The notes beneath the pieces were generated by a model. It was not told the DNA's origin. It made no database searches and worked only from the letters and a program-made list of their open reading frames with translations. Positions 14,001 to 29,000 of a stretch of 64,000 nucleotides of DNA are shown one piece after another (position 1 is the first letter of the stretch; the number at the start of each line of letters is the position of its first letter). Origin of the DNA: Lineus longissimus (taxonomy: Eukaryota > Nemertea > Pilidiophora > Heteronemertea > Lineidae). The DNA lies in contig NC_088314.1 of NCBI RefSeq assembly GCF_910592395.1, positions 9,980,001-10,044,000 on the forward strand, given 5' to 3'. The translations under genes were made by a program, and so were the position numbers.

Positions 14001-17000
14001 ACATATAAAAGTCCAAAGCCTTCCCGGATAAGAAATGTACGTGCCACTGTTTTTGACAAGGGATGATGATGATGACGAAGGATGAAGGGACAAGCCCCTA
14101 TTGGAAAAACTCACCATACTGGTGTGCCAACAAATAAAATATGTCTTTTTTTAAAGAATTCCCATTTTAAGAAATAATTTCCTCTCAGTATCTCATCATA
14201 TCAGTGAGGACAAAGACTGGAACTGTGCAGCAAAATTGGTTTTTAAAGAAAGAGCAAGTAAGGGCACTTTCCCTATTATATGGAAGTCAACCTGACATAT
14301 GAAAAAGGACAGACCAAAGAATGAGCCATAATAGACAAGTTTCATCTAAAATCCACACCTGTACGCTTGTACGCCATTCTAAGAGGTCCATAAACAAGGC
14401 CTGCATGCAAGTCATAGGTCTGATCGCGGACCTCTTGTCTTAGAAAGGATTTCACAGGTTTTTTTACCCTTGCCTAAGGCTCTACATGTAAAGTCAGGGA
14501 GTTTTGAGCACCATCTGGAAGTCACTCCTGCAACTGTCAGATGCATCCACTGTACGGTCATTGGTACAGGTTACCAGTATAGCCGTTGTAGCCCTAGTTC
14601 ACAGCCCTTGACTGAGCCAACTCAGAGCTGACCAAAGATTAAAGTAAAAAGAACCCCTGAGAAGAGGTGCTATCCAAACCACTGAATGGTGTACCTCCAA
14701 TGAAACTATTACCACACTTGGTAACTGATCAGACCATTGATTAACAAGGATGTGGTAGCTGAAATGAAGCTGACACCTGATTGAAAGCTCCACTAATGGA
14801 AGCAAAAGTACCACATTATCGTTTTTGCATGATCGAGCGGAGACTCCAGGTTGGTTTGCTTCCTATTGGGATTCGAAGACTGAGAGATCAGTGCAAAAAA
14901 ACATTTTTTCTTCAAATTTTGCAATAAAGTATATTCCGTCCATTTGCCAGAGAAGGGGGCCAGAAGGTGGTGGCGTCTTGAACAAGCTGCATCCTTTTTT
15001 GATAATCAGAGAAAAATCATCAGAACCTTCTACCAACGATATCATCTCTTGGATATGGTAGATATTCCCGCAACAGGACGCTTCCATGAAATTAAATCCA
15101 ATAATCATGGAGGGTAACTTGAGAATCTCAATCAGGATGACAGCAAGAATCTATATCAAATAAAAACCTTTACAATGACAGAATGATAGTGTTAGTAAGT
15201 GTCTGGCATCAACTGATTACAGGATAAGAGAGGGGTTGAGCGATCATTCCGCTACTAACACTGAAGTTGCATAATGCCGTTCTTTCTGTCATTCTATCAA
15301 ATTTCAAGGAAAATGCATGCTCTTTCACCGCTGGGGTAAACACCAGCGCAATAACTTATGACAGACACATCCAAAGGGACCTTATTTGCACTGAAACACA
15401 ATCATGTGGGGTGGACACTTGGCTTTATATTTCCATTTCTGACCACAAACTTCGCAGAATGATTTGCCCAAGGGATTTTTAAATGATGTTGTATCACCTC
15501 TCAATTTTATCTCCCACAAAAGATTAGGGCCCACAAAAGATTAGGGCAGGTCTGTATTGTTTGTTATCTATTCTGATTGAAGAGGGAATAGCTAAGAGGA
15601 GATCTGTGTTCCGCTCCCTAACTTGGCCGAAGACCTAGTATTTAACTTAAATGAAGGGTGTGATCAGTTAGGATTCATTGATCATTCTCATACATGTATG
15701 ATTTGAAATCCTCGTCATCCTCCTCACACAGTTACATGAATAAAGTCCCATAAGCACCAAGATTATACCTCCTCGAAATCCATGGTTTCACCCAAATCTT
15801 ACTATTGTCCCAACGGTTTCTTCTTTTCCTCCTCTCAATAATATTTCTTACAATAAAAATAGAAAAAATCTGCCTTTTTCTCCACTCATTGTATGCAATC
15901 ACGAAGATCAATTGCAGCCACGTTTCTAGATTTTAGATTTCCCCCCTGAAATGAGAGATATTTCAACTCTGCCATGACCTAGGCCATGTCCTAGATGATT
16001 GAAAATAGTGCACGAGCCAAATATTGCTGAGATTGCGTCTTTCATCTGAATCAGTGAAGGAAACTAGTACCAGTCATCTTTGCACCTGTTCTTAATTTAG
16101 ATAAACATCGGCGTCAGTCTGTAACGTCTGTGTGTCTTTCATGGTTCATATTTTTGCAAATTGCAGTGCACACATAAACTGCCCGCAAAAATTCTGCAGC
16201 TTACCATACACTTAGCATCCTCATTGGTTACTGTGAGTGTGATGAAATGTGTTATCACAGCAACTACAGCGACATGTAGTTCAACCGGAAAACCAGAAAT
16301 GGCCCAACCTCCTGGAAAGGCAGTGCCAGTATCAATATTTTATGATACGTCGCTCCTGATCCGTGGCTTGAAGAGCTGTATTGGTGCAGCCAGTGGCTCA
16401 ACAACCAATTCTGAAATTACCATAGTGCCACAGAGGAAACAAGAAGTCTGCCACATTCGCCTGCCTGATTTACGCTAAAATGGTATACATGTTATCAGAT
16501 TGTTATGGACTAGCTCATTAAAATAGGCTTCGATCCGCTACGCTGTAAATCGAACCTTTCTGCGGCCTCGAATGAAATGTCCAAGGGACATTGTGCTCAC
16601 CTGGGAATGATTTAGTGGTTGATGAAATGAGACATTGACTTTTTAAAAAGACAAAATGTGGCACTATCAATGACACTTTTTAGAGTTTGACCTCTGTGAA
16701 CTTGATAACTAGGTCAAAATAAGGTCACAATTGACCTAAATTGGGTCAACTTGTACAGATGCCCAATAGGTGCCTACACATAAAATTTGAAGAATCTGTG
16801 ACAACTATTAGTGAAATTTTAGAGTTAGACCTTTCTGACCTTGGAATCTAAGTCAAGGTCAAAATGTTATGAGCACAATGTTAAGCTTGATCATATCATT
16901 TAATGATATACATTTGAAGATCACACAGTTACGACAGACGGACGATGGACAAGACGTGATGACATAAGCTCACCCAGGTGAGCTAAAAATACAAAGACTT

Positions 17001-20000
17001 CAAAATGACTAAAAACCTGTTCACTGACACTTTGGGTATATGCAGGTCTCTTGAACACATGTAGACTTCAAAAAATAACAAAGTAATGGTGAAGATGTCG
17101 AAATATATATGGTCACAAATTCTTGTTTGGTTTTGTTGTTAAATGCCAGTGGCAACTGATCAATAAGATCCTCATGTCATGCACTCGGCCCAAATGAACC
17201 TCATTTATAGCAGAAATGAATAATATAAGCACTTGTCTGGCTTCTTACATGCTGGTGGTGACATAAGGAATCCTGAGTGGAGCGGAATGTATCTGAGATG
17301 AGTATGACAGTGACCATAAAAAAACACTATCTCTGCATGTACTGAAACTTATCAAATGACTTACAGAACATGTAACACAGTTTTGACTTGTTCCATCAAA
17401 AGTCAGTTCTTAATAATGTAGAAGGTGAGAAAAATGGGAAAAGTGTGAATAATAATAATATGAACTTCATGTGTTGTAAAGATATTTGGAAGTTTATATT
17501 ACAGTCAAGTATAAACACTATACAGCAGATACACTCCAATCCAACATAATTAAAGTTTATATGGCACTAAAATCCAGCTTACTATTGAAGAACTACCCTT
17601 GACCTAGATCTTCAGATTGAAGGTCACAATCCCGAAGAGATGTTTTTAGGGCTGAAGGTCACAGTGTCAAGGTAAAAGATTATATTTTAAGATGCCAGAT
17701 TTGCAATAATGTCCACACTTTGCCAAAACTAACAAGCATGATATTATGTCTACACTTGGCATAATGTCCACTTTTATAAGGTATGCCAAATTCCCTTAAA
17801 AACAGGTTTTTCCCCCATTTTTTTCCTGTGAAAGATATTAAAACCATTCTATTTCTAATGGAATAAAGCATAGTAAGTACAGACGTCTTTTAAAAATTAG
17901 AACCAGGTTTTCCAGAAAAAAAGCGTTTTGATAGTTTTTTTACTTCACAAAAATAGGTATTTTGAATGTTAACATTTTGGATCATAATGATGAATATTTT
18001 TCAGGTGGTATCTCTGGAAATTTCAAGCGTTCATTTACTTTTGACCAAGATTGTGCATCCATTGACCGCATCCATTAGCCCAGAGTAGACCAGTCATGTT
18101 TGCTTGAGTGGATGCATCGCTAGTTTTCATTGAGCTATCATGATCAATCTGGCTAGCCTAGGGTCAGCGGTGGTCAAGGCGGATATTGGTGGTCACTTCT
18201 AAAACACGGGTTACGATGTACACAGCGCTGTTAATAGTGTATGAAGCACTGTGCCTCGTTCTGGCGGCAGCGGATGGTCGGGTAACCATGACTGCTTTTG
18301 GTAGGCGCAAAACATTGAAGCATTCGAATCACATTTCAGTGTTTGGTTTCATGTGTTTTACAATAGAAATTGATACCTTAGTGTTTATATTGGTTGTCTC
18401 ACCAAATACTGCTGGGGTGGTGCTGTCATTTACCCAAAACGTCAGCTGCCTCCACGGTTTTTGCCTATGTTTTCATTAGTTCCACCCTCACGGTGTTCGG
18501 TGAGAAAAACCAATACCACAAGTTTGCTATCAATTCCATAAGCCAGGAATTCATACATGGCCAAGTTGGATTACCGATTGCTGCAAGACTCATGGGACTT
18601 GTCAAGAATGCCACATAGGTTGCCCTGATATAATCAATCACAGGCTTAAATCAAGGCCAAGATCGTGTTGGAATAATCCAATCAGCCGACAAGAAGACAA
18701 AGCCATTTATCACCTCTCAGAACATCAGGAGTTGAGTCAGATGTCAGATATATTTATCAGAGGGCATTACCACTGGCCTCCATCTAGATGGCGGGTAATC
18801 CCTTTTAGTTTAAGGCTATCAGACTCCTTAATAAGCCACAATGAAAGAGTGGAATAGAATATCCAAATGATACAACTGATCATGCCCAAGACCACCACTC
18901 ATCAACGGTGATGTGCAACATCCACAAGTTGTGGTCAGGTTTACATGTATGGCATGCTATTTTACAAAAAAAGCACACGTCAGGCGCTGAACCTGGTTTA
19001 TTTACATGAGCCATGTACCATGGATTTAAATGACGTCAATACCTTCTTGGAAAGTATTTTATTTGCATTCACATCATGTCCAAGGAAACTTGTAAAAATG
19101 TATTTAGTTAATTTAGTTGGCGTGCTTCCATGGCCTGTCATGGCAACTTTAGTACTCGTTCTCTGATTAAAATTTAAAGTTAAAGTCGGCTGGACCATTG
19201 CCTGAACCATGAATGACTCATCCGGTTGGAGTTATCCCAAATTCTGAAGCATTTAAAAGCGACTATGAGTATTACTCCCCCTGGATAGGATGCTGGTCTA
19301 TCGCAGGTTAACTTCCCAGGCATTAAAGCCTGGTACCCATTTTACTCCTTGGTGGAGAGAAGCAAGTAAGATTAAGTGTCTTGCACAAAGACACAAAGAT
19401 GCTGATCCGTCCTGGTGTTGAACCTATGACCTCCTAGTTATAAGCCAAGCGCTCTAACCACTCTGCCACAGATCCCCTCATTATCTGATTACATTTATCA
19501 AGAGAAAACCATCATACCAAGTATCCATACTGCATTACACCATGGAGGTATTATTAAGACCATAATGAGGATTCTAGAACAGGCCAGCCTAACCTGCATA
19601 TTTGCAGGATACTTATCAGGGAGATTTAATGCTCTGCATTCATCGTGACAGAATGCTGAAGAAACTCGCACTGCCAGTTTTTACTAGCTGGACGCTTTAG
19701 CCACTCATGATTGGCTAAATTGGTCAAATCAGTGTATCCTAATACTGCGGCACTGAGAAGTTATCGCAAGGTTATCTAATCACATGTTGAAGGTCAGCTA
19801 TCCGCAGGATATTGCCCTCGAATAACCGACCGGAGCTCTTTCGTAAACTTTAAAATGAACTTTTTTCCCCAATTATAAAATTGGCATCATTTGGTAAGAA
19901 TTATAATTCAACTTGTAGTGCTCTGCTAATGAGCATCACACGACAATGACTAGCGACTCGATGAGGAATCCGGAAACCGGGATATGAGAATGACTGAAGA

Positions 20001-23000
20001 AGTCGCAGAACCCTGCCTAGCGTGGAGACCTGATAGATGTAGTTTGAAGGCAGGCATGGTGATGACATGCTGTCCACAGTTACTATGCCCCAGTGAGTTA
20101 GATGTCTGTTTTTGAAATCACGTCTGAAGAAATATTGAGTTGAGTAGGAAATTATTTATCATCATAATGTCCCGCAGCCATGCGGCTATTGGGGCGACCC
20201 TTAGCTGTTAACGATGTGACACCACATGGTTCTGTCCTCGTTGAGGCGGATCAGGTCACTGGTCTGTCTTCCAGTCCAGTGCGTCACGCCATGAATCCAA
20301 ATTATCTTTGGACGACCGCGTTGGCGGCTACCCTCCACTGTGCCCTGCAAGATGGTATTTGCTAGTGTTCCCTTGGCTCTCGTGACATGGCCGAACCACC
20401 TCAGCTTTTTCTTCTTGGCAATGGTTAGGAGGCTGTCGTGATGCCCGATGTACTGGGTGACCTGTTCTCTTGATTATTAGCTGTTTATAAAAACATATAA
20501 TAAACAATATTGGGCGATTGTAAAGTAAGTAGGAGGAACTTGAGAAACCCTATGCTGTCGAAGAGAGTCGCCCTCTTTATCACGTGAGTGGAGTGTACAG
20601 GGGATTGAACCCGGTACCTCAGAGGTGACACTGACAGGCCTGGATGTTTCCACTGTGCCACTCCGACGCTCACTTCTGAAGATAACTCAGCCGAAATATG
20701 CCTAAAATACACATGAAAGAGGCTTTACAGGTAGTGCTACCTTACGAAGGCTTACACTACCAGTTGGTTGAATGCCATGAAAACCACCACTTCCTGACCA
20801 TTCATTCTGTACAAAATCAAATTCCTACATCAAATAGTTTAACGAGATACTGTTTGAAAGCAATAAACCAAGGAAAATATCGCCATTACTCGAAATACCC
20901 TTTCAATTTTATGCCAGAGCCCCAAACAGCATGCCACCATTACTCGAAATACCCTTTCAATTCTATGCCAGAGCCCCAAACAGCATGCCACCACAGATCA
21001 CATCCAACAATCTCAAATTCAAATTTGATTATTCAGAAATATACTACAGGGCAGAGAGGGCTGCCTGAGCTGGTATCGAGCCGGGGGTATTCTTCAGTGC
21101 CTTGGCTTGACCTGGGGTAATACGGCTGATTAAATTTGAGATATCCAAGGCACAGCACACTATGAAATCAAATTTGATTAATATACGTAAGAGCTTCTCA
21201 CGGTTCTGAGCAGCTTCTGAAGTAAATCAGATGCCATGTGAAAGGATGTTTGAACCTTATTTGACAAATTTTCACTGAAATGTCCTTGGGATATTGTGCT
21301 CACCTCGGAATCATTTAGTGATAGATGAAATGATACATGGAGGTTAAAATGACTTTTTATTATGACAAAATATGGCACTATCAATGACACCTAGAGTTTG
21401 ACCTCTGTGAACTTGATAACTAGGTCAAAATAAGGTCACAATTGACCTAAATTGGGTCAACTTGTACAGATGCCCAATAGGAGGTGTCTCCATATAATTT
21501 TGAAGAATCTGTGACAAAGAGTAGTGAAACATACCAACTTCAGGATTTTTTTGACCTTTCTGACCTTGGACACTAGGTGAAGGTAAAATTTTTATAAAGC
21601 ACTGTGTTAATCTTGATCATTATCATATCAATCAATCACAACCATCAGTACTCAGTAGCCTGAACGAATGTCTCAATCATGATGGAACAAATCTCTCAAT
21701 CACAATTACAGCAGCCTGAACAAATCTCTCCTCTCAATCACAACCACCAGTAGCCTAAACAAACCTCTCAATCACAGCTACCAGCAGCCTGAACAAATCT
21801 CCAATCACAACTACCAACAGCCTGAACAAATCTCTCAATCACAACTACCAGCAGCCTGAACAAATCTCTCAATCACAACTACCAGTAGCCTGAACAAATC
21901 TCTCAATCACAACTACCAGCAGCCTGAACAAATCTCTCAATCACAACTACCAGAGCCTGAAGAAATCTCTAAATCACAACTACCAGAGCCTGAAGAAATC
22001 TCTCAATCACAACTACCAGCAGCCTGAAAAAATCTCTCAATCACAACTACCAGTAGCCTGAAGAAATCTCTCAATCACAACTACCAGCAGCCTGAAAAAA
22101 TCTCTCAATCACAACTACCAGTAGCCTGAACAAATATTTCAATCACAACTACCAGCAGCCTGAACAAATCTCTCAATCACAACCACCAGAGCCTGAAGAA
22201 ATCTCTCAATCACAACTACCAGCAGCCTGAAAAAATCTCTCAATCACAACTACCAGTAGCCTGAAGAAATCTCTCAATCACAACTACCAGCAGCCTGAAA
22301 AAATCTCTCAATCACAACTACCAGTAGCCTGAACAAATATTTCAATCACAACTACCAGCAGCCTGAACAAATCTCTCAATCACAACCACCAGTAGCCTGA
22401 AGAAATCTCTCAATCACAACTACCAGTAGCCTGAACATATCTCTCAATTACAACTACAAGAAACAAATTCCCCAATCTACTAGTATTCTACTGAGAGGAG
22501 TGGTCCAATACTCCTGATACATGTGGCTAATCAATAGCATTGTCGCTACAAGCATGCATGCCCATCTCCATGAAAAAAAAAGAAAAGAAAAATTATCCCA
22601 TCTCAGGGAAAGTGTTTGGTTTGCTGGTATCAGTGGGATAGGTCACAACCTTTTCAAGAACTGAAAGCAATCAACTCAAACCTGGAGGAAACGACGTTAC
22701 CTTAGGCACTTATGTATAACCAAATCATAACGATTATCATTTTGAGAAGGTCTAATCCTATTTTGCAATAAATTGATGTCATATTGTAATCTCTCTCATG
22801 ACTGAATTGCCAAATAGCGTCTCGACTCTTTACTAGGACCGGAACGGTGACTCCTGAATGAGCATACGAAATCAGCTGGTGGATTCCTACAAATTGCTAC
22901 ATCTCGACCACATGTACACTAATAACAACACTGAAGAGACATGCCGACCTACCGTATGCCCCATCAATTGCACAGCGCCTTTTTCCAGAATTATGACGCT

Positions 23001-26000
23001 GCATGCCGAGCGTATCGAAATCATCAGACATTGCACTGAATGGGGTCAAAATTGAAACGGTCCTTCCCCCTTTCCAGCCAAAATCATTGGAGAACCTATG
23101 ATTTGAGTGGCTGAGATATTACTATAGCAACTGGTGCCGGGACTGAACACACACTGACGGTACTCTCTAGCGGAATTTGTCACTTGCTTTGATTCGAGTG
23201 AGGGGGCGTGAGAGAGATGCAATTAGAGGCTAATGGGCTGGTGGTATAGCGAGGGGAGTTTTCGGGTTAAGAACTATTGGATTCAAAACTACTGCACTGT
23301 CGACTTCTAATATGAGGAAGGAAACCGGTAAACCAAGCACTGTTGCACACGTTAAAATTACTGGCTACCGCACAATAGGGCCGATTTTTGATGCTGAGGA
23401 GGACCTAGAGTGGTTAGTCTGGATAAACTTGCATGGCTTTCAAGAAATTAAAATTCCTGGCTCTTCACACCACAACGTATGAATATTCGAGGGTCCGAGG
23501 GATGAGACTAAACCCTGCGGTCCCTTATACCCGAGTGTTTATGCCAGGGCAAGTGAAAGATCTCACATCAGTAGGCAGCAGCCTGTGGTGGATTCAATCC
23601 CTTGGGAAAAATCCAATAGGGTCAGTAAACATGGTAAATGATAACGATAGATGGAACCCTCAACATGAAACAGCAACATATTGTACCACATGACTGCAAA
23701 CTTCTGAGCTTTGACCTCTGTGACCTTGAAAAGTGAGTCAAATCAAAACCTGGGTGATAGATCTAGCTACAACCAACGGCTTCAAAATGGCAAATAACAG
23801 ATTTCCAAGATGGCCACCTGTCCACTACTGGCAGTAAGTTGCTCAAAATAAGTGATGAAGGACAACAAGGAAGATAGATAACGGACACTTCGCTATTGTA
23901 TAAGCTCAGGTAGCATGTAAGCTAAAAACAATGGTTCCAACATTTCTTGATCATTGCGCTGAGAGGGCTCATTACAAACTCCTTTACCCACTGAAAGCAT
24001 TAGTCTTCTTATTACTTAATGATGCGAGCACTAGAACACTCGAGTTTTTAATTCAGCTTTTCTCTAATGAATGATGGCAGCATGAGATTGGAAAATTGGC
24101 GCTGCATAATTGAGACCTGCAAAGAAATGTTTTTTACGGTTGAAATTAAAAAATGATGCGACACCCCAGTGCATTTCGTTGATTTATGATTATAATGTGT
24201 TGAGAGCTGAGCGCCAAATGAGACAGCATTACCTCTAGTTTCTATAAACAATATTAATGTAATGTAGGAGGAAACTGGAGACCCTGGAGGAAGCCTTGGC
24301 TATGCTGTCAGAAACCTATGATGCTGAGTTCCTCTTTTCGTCACGGAAAGACGTGCAATATGATCGGGAGTCAAACAGACGAACTAAGAGAAGAGTGCAA
24401 GGCGATGATGCTAATTTAAAACATCGGTTTCATTCACCCCTCTGGCAGCCAAATACCCTAGTTGAGCGCCAGTGGCAGTGGCATTTCGCAGTTACAACAG
24501 CACCTATGATCCTTGATGTGAAACTGCCACAGAAATATCATAGCAGCATTGATAGGACATTGAATCATAATATTTGCTAGCACTCTGTCCAGTGCAACAA
24601 TGTCAACATAAACCATTGAAAAAAAATACAAAGCCTTCACTTGAAACTTGAAACTCTCAAAGAGTGCAGTATCAGGGCTTCCAATATTCAACTATAGGCA
24701 CAGAATTACCAATTGCAAAAATCCAATATATAGCATTTAGATGGGGCCTATCCAAATTTCATATATCAGACACACTCCATTGCAATGCAACAGATATTCT
24801 AAAATTGATAATATAACTTACAAGTAATAGATTAGAGAACCATAAAATACAGCGTCATTAGCGACCATTTAGTGACTATTTGACTTTCATATAAGCTACA
24901 ACCACCTGCATTTGCAAGACATTCTATGACGGCAGGAAGTGTCCTGACGTGATAGCAGCCTGCACTGTGCCATCTTGACCCTCATGTTTTGCATCCACTC
25001 CGCCGACCCGGACTACGTCACACCAACGAATGAGGGCCGGGGAAGTTACGGACCGAGCACCTCTAGTCGAATGGTTCAGAATGGCATAGTGCACTAAAAA
25101 CCGCAAAGCAATTCAGCCCTCACAGTGAAATCTTTTGGAAAGTACTATACTCCCTCGATCCCTACCCTAGGGTCACAATATTTCCCCATTTCATAGCCCT
25201 TAAATCTCAAAGATCATTAAAACTTTTGACTCAGCTGGTTGCAGATCATTTCATAGACATATTGATTGAAACCCATGCGATCGCACACAATAATACAATG
25301 ATTTGTATAACATGTATACATCAATGAAATTGAAAATACTGTACAGACAAATGCACAAATGATTGATACATGTAAACTAGACATCGATATTTGAGAGTTT
25401 CTTTTTAGAAGGTCGATAGCAAGTACTCACTTGGTGACCCAGGGGGAGTTATTGTTGTTGTCAGCATCGTCGAGAGCCTCAAAATGATCCGAAAATAAAC
25501 ACGAAAATAATCACGCCGAATCAGAAATAACACTTGCAAAGCAATGAACTTTAGCTAATGGCTATTACGTGTCGCTATATAAATCACAGCGAGAATGAAA
25601 TCCAGGCTCATAGATTGTTGGAAATGTAACTGAAGAGCTACAATGTAAGCAAAATCAAATATATCTTCGGCTTTGTTTCACTTATAAGGTACGAGAATTT
25701 ATAAATTGAGAGGGGATCGAGACAGGATTTTTAACTAACATGAAAATGGACCATACTTTTTATCTTACTTAACATTGCTTAACATTGTTTGATAATTATT
25801 TCACAGTTTACATAAGCACTTACTGAAGGGTCTACTCTGAACAAATTTACAGTAAACCCCCTTTATTTTCATAGCAATAAATTTTAGCCATTCAGGTTAC
25901 ACATTTTCATTCCGCAAACGGATGGATTTTCTAATGATGTAACGATTATAGATAATAAATTTTCCCACCAAAGGGAATTCCCCACACCCAGCAATTCAGC

Positions 26001-29000
26001 CTACATTTTACATTTTCTCGGGCAGTAAATGAACTTTCCCATTTCTGGTTTAAAATCCAGCATAGATCAGTAAGCTAGATTCCAATGAATGAATATGCGG
26101 ACTATAGGGCCTGCAATAGGGTTCCATTCAGAAACTTGCCTACAAGTACAACTTGCAGGAAGGGCAAAGTTGTAGTATTTGTACTGCCCGTAGGAAATTC
26201 GCTTTGATGTTCATGTCTCACCCTCTTTTCAAGTCTTCCACAAAAATATTACGTTCCCGAAAATAAAGGGATGTCTACAGTATGGCTTAAAGGGGCCCCT
26301 CTAGCAATTTTTCCAATGGCTAATTGGATTGCCCTTGTGCAGCAGTGCAGAACAGAGTTACTTTGTCTTTAGAATTCTGAATAAGGAACTTCAATATTAG
26401 ACCAGTTAGCTTACACAAACTAAAATGTACCGGTACTCAATCAGTATGTTTGTTGTCTGTAGAAAATTACTTGAACCAACAGTCCCACCAGAAAAGGTAA
26501 TTTTCATAAAATATTTATAAAGTTAACAGGACAAACTTGGAGACAATTCAAGGCAAACATTTAAGATCAAGTCAACAGGCCTAATAGGGTAGTGGTTCAG
26601 GCCTCTTGTTAGAACGTCAAAAACATGCCAAAATGTTGACCTCCTTGCCTGAACTAAGTGACAGAACTCATTCCTCAGACGACAGTCCAGAAGAACTGCG
26701 AGGGGTAGGGCTACATCCGGGGGGGGGGGGGGGGGGGGTCACTACTTAAGTAGGTGTATGCACATCCGTCTCCATGGAGAATTTTCATAGCCCCTTTCTG
26801 CAGGCAGGAGCTGTTAGTGAGCAACTTCCATTCACACCCCTTTTAGCAGGGTGAGAATTGGATTTTAGGGCATTTGTCAGGCAGTTTTTATTTCAAAATT
26901 ATGGCTTACCACGTGTCTCCTGGGTCCCAATGTTGTGTTTTAAGATTTAACACAGCAAAAGGTTGGTGTACCGATTTCATGGGTATTTTGCAGGCAAAGC
27001 TTAACAGAATGAGGCCTTTTGATTGCCTGCCTGGACCCACTATGCTGACAAATATTAGCACCCTTTGCACACCAAAACCTGGACACAGATGTGTATACCC
27101 AGATCGGTTGAGTGGCCCCCCCCCCCCCCCCCCCCCCCCCCCCGGACTATGTAGATTCCTTAATCACAGTCAGCGACTTTTACTTTTTACCTCGTCCATT
27201 GCAATTCAACGTATAGCCCACTTTGCCATGCCCTCATGGTGGGTAATTGCCCAGTCCACATGGTGGTGGATGCAGCCCTGCCATCTACAAGGAGATCAAG
27301 TAACCATTTTCTGCAATGTTCGCAACATAACCGGAGTGAAGTTGGCCACTTATTCCTGATTCACTGGCGGGATCAAAGAGTTGGTTAGTACGCCACTAAC
27401 TAAGCAGATGTCACCACCACACAGTCCAGCAGGAGAAGATGACTTCAGAGAACTTGACTGCAACGTGTGAACTGTCATCATTGATTTCATTCAAAGAGAA
27501 GAGGAATTGATAACATAGCAGCCCAGTTGACTATGGTCCTGCAGGCGTATAAGGTCAGAATACATCCGAGTGCTGACCATTTTGGCTAGACCTCAAAATC
27601 CTAAAGCAATAACTCTTTCCAAATGAATTGAATGCTCATTTAAAACTCTGGAGGGTGTTCTCAGGAAAACAAAAGAACAGACTCAAGCTCTTGAAATGAG
27701 CATTCACTACTGAAAAAGTTCTAATTCAGTGAAGTAATTGCTTTAGGATTTTGAGGTCTAGCCAAAATGGCGGTACATATGGTCAACCCTTAACTATGAC
27801 CACCGGGGCTATGACTGTGGGTTCCCTGGGTACATGTATCTGCAACAGAAAATGACCTTCAAGAGCCAGAATATTAGACTTTAAGAAATAGCATATTAGC
27901 ACAGTGAGCACCACCACTCAGCCCATATAAAGCAGATGATCTGCTGGTGACAACAGAGCAGAAGATCCAACATGGTCCAACATTAGGAGGAAACCATAGA
28001 CCCAGCGAAAACCTGCGCTGTCGAAGAGAGTCAAAGTCAGAAATATTGCATGAAAAACCTGGATTGGGTATTTTAGCATTTATATATTAGAATCGACAAA
28101 GTGCAGAGTGGATGTTCTCAACAATTTGTAGCAATATAAATCTCAATATTGTTTCCCATTCCAATCCTCTCATATTCATACTCAGAAATATCACGTGATC
28201 TGAAAGCCGAGTGGCAGATTGGTGTATATTTTTCCTAGAATATTACGGCGACAACTAATTTTACCAATCACTATCAGGCCAAGGACCAGTTGGCAAGGAT
28301 CAACAGAACAGGAGGCTAGATATAAGGCAAAAGGGATGAACTGGACGTCAGTTGAGAGAACTGCCCAGGACAGGATATGCAGGACGATGTGGAGAAATCG
28401 TGTTGTTCTACATTGTACGCTCCACTTGGAGTAACACGGTTCTAAAGTCAAGTAAGTCATGCTGAAGGTGATGCAAACAGCGGGTTAATATCACCATAGC
28501 TATTAGCATGTCTTCCACTCATTCAACTTCCAAGCATGACCACACGCCACTGCACCTGCTGGGTTCAAGATGTTACGAGTCAAAGTGTACGCCATTACCA
28601 TGGTTACATGACAATGCGTTTATAAAATAAACCGCACACTCAATCACCACATTAGCAGTATCGGGTGGCCCACAAAAAACGCTTTAAAACGTTCAACACC
28701 TTAAAGATTATACCAGATACAGGAATGGAATTTGCTATGATTCATGAACATCAGAAAATCTGGATACGAAATGAAATCCATCTCAACGAAATCGACAACA
28801 GGAATTACAATGTACCAATTTAACTGCAGAAGAAAGGAAAGTGACATTGATTCCATTGCAAATTTAACAATTGTGAGCATTCCAGAATTCTTAATTGAAT
28901 GGAAACAACCAATTTGGGATCAAAACTAGTGACCCTGACAGAGAGGTTGTCCTTAATAGAGAGGTTTCCGCGAAGGGAGGTTCAACTGTACATACACTCC

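Noticed and set aside
18186-18479. 97-codon frame with hydrophobic stretches
   Set aside because: No family resemblance, splice signals or supporting context.
19031-19038. CRE palindrome as promoter of another PRKAR2 first exon
   Set aside because: The adjacent minus-strand ATG frame would create a stop codon when joined to exon 2.
19275-19485. tRNA gene
   Set aside because: A and B boxes are present, but no cloverleaf with intact acceptor stem can be drawn; SINE head instead.
21630-22455. CRISPR array
   Set aside because: Units are contiguous tandem repeats with no unique spacers, and the DNA is eukaryotic.
25431-25500. Alternative reading [16 protein letters not shown] on the minus strand
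   Set aside because: Ends in phase 2, so it cannot join PRKAR2 exon 2, and no other partner exon is seen.
26874-27359. 161-codon plus-strand frame with a proline run
   Set aside because: The run is a C28 homopolymer and the remainder has no homology or exon signals.
28590-28612. X-box-like ATTACCATGGTTAC (also near 40588)
   Set aside because: The right half has T where the X-box needs a purine, and no start codon exon lies behind it.
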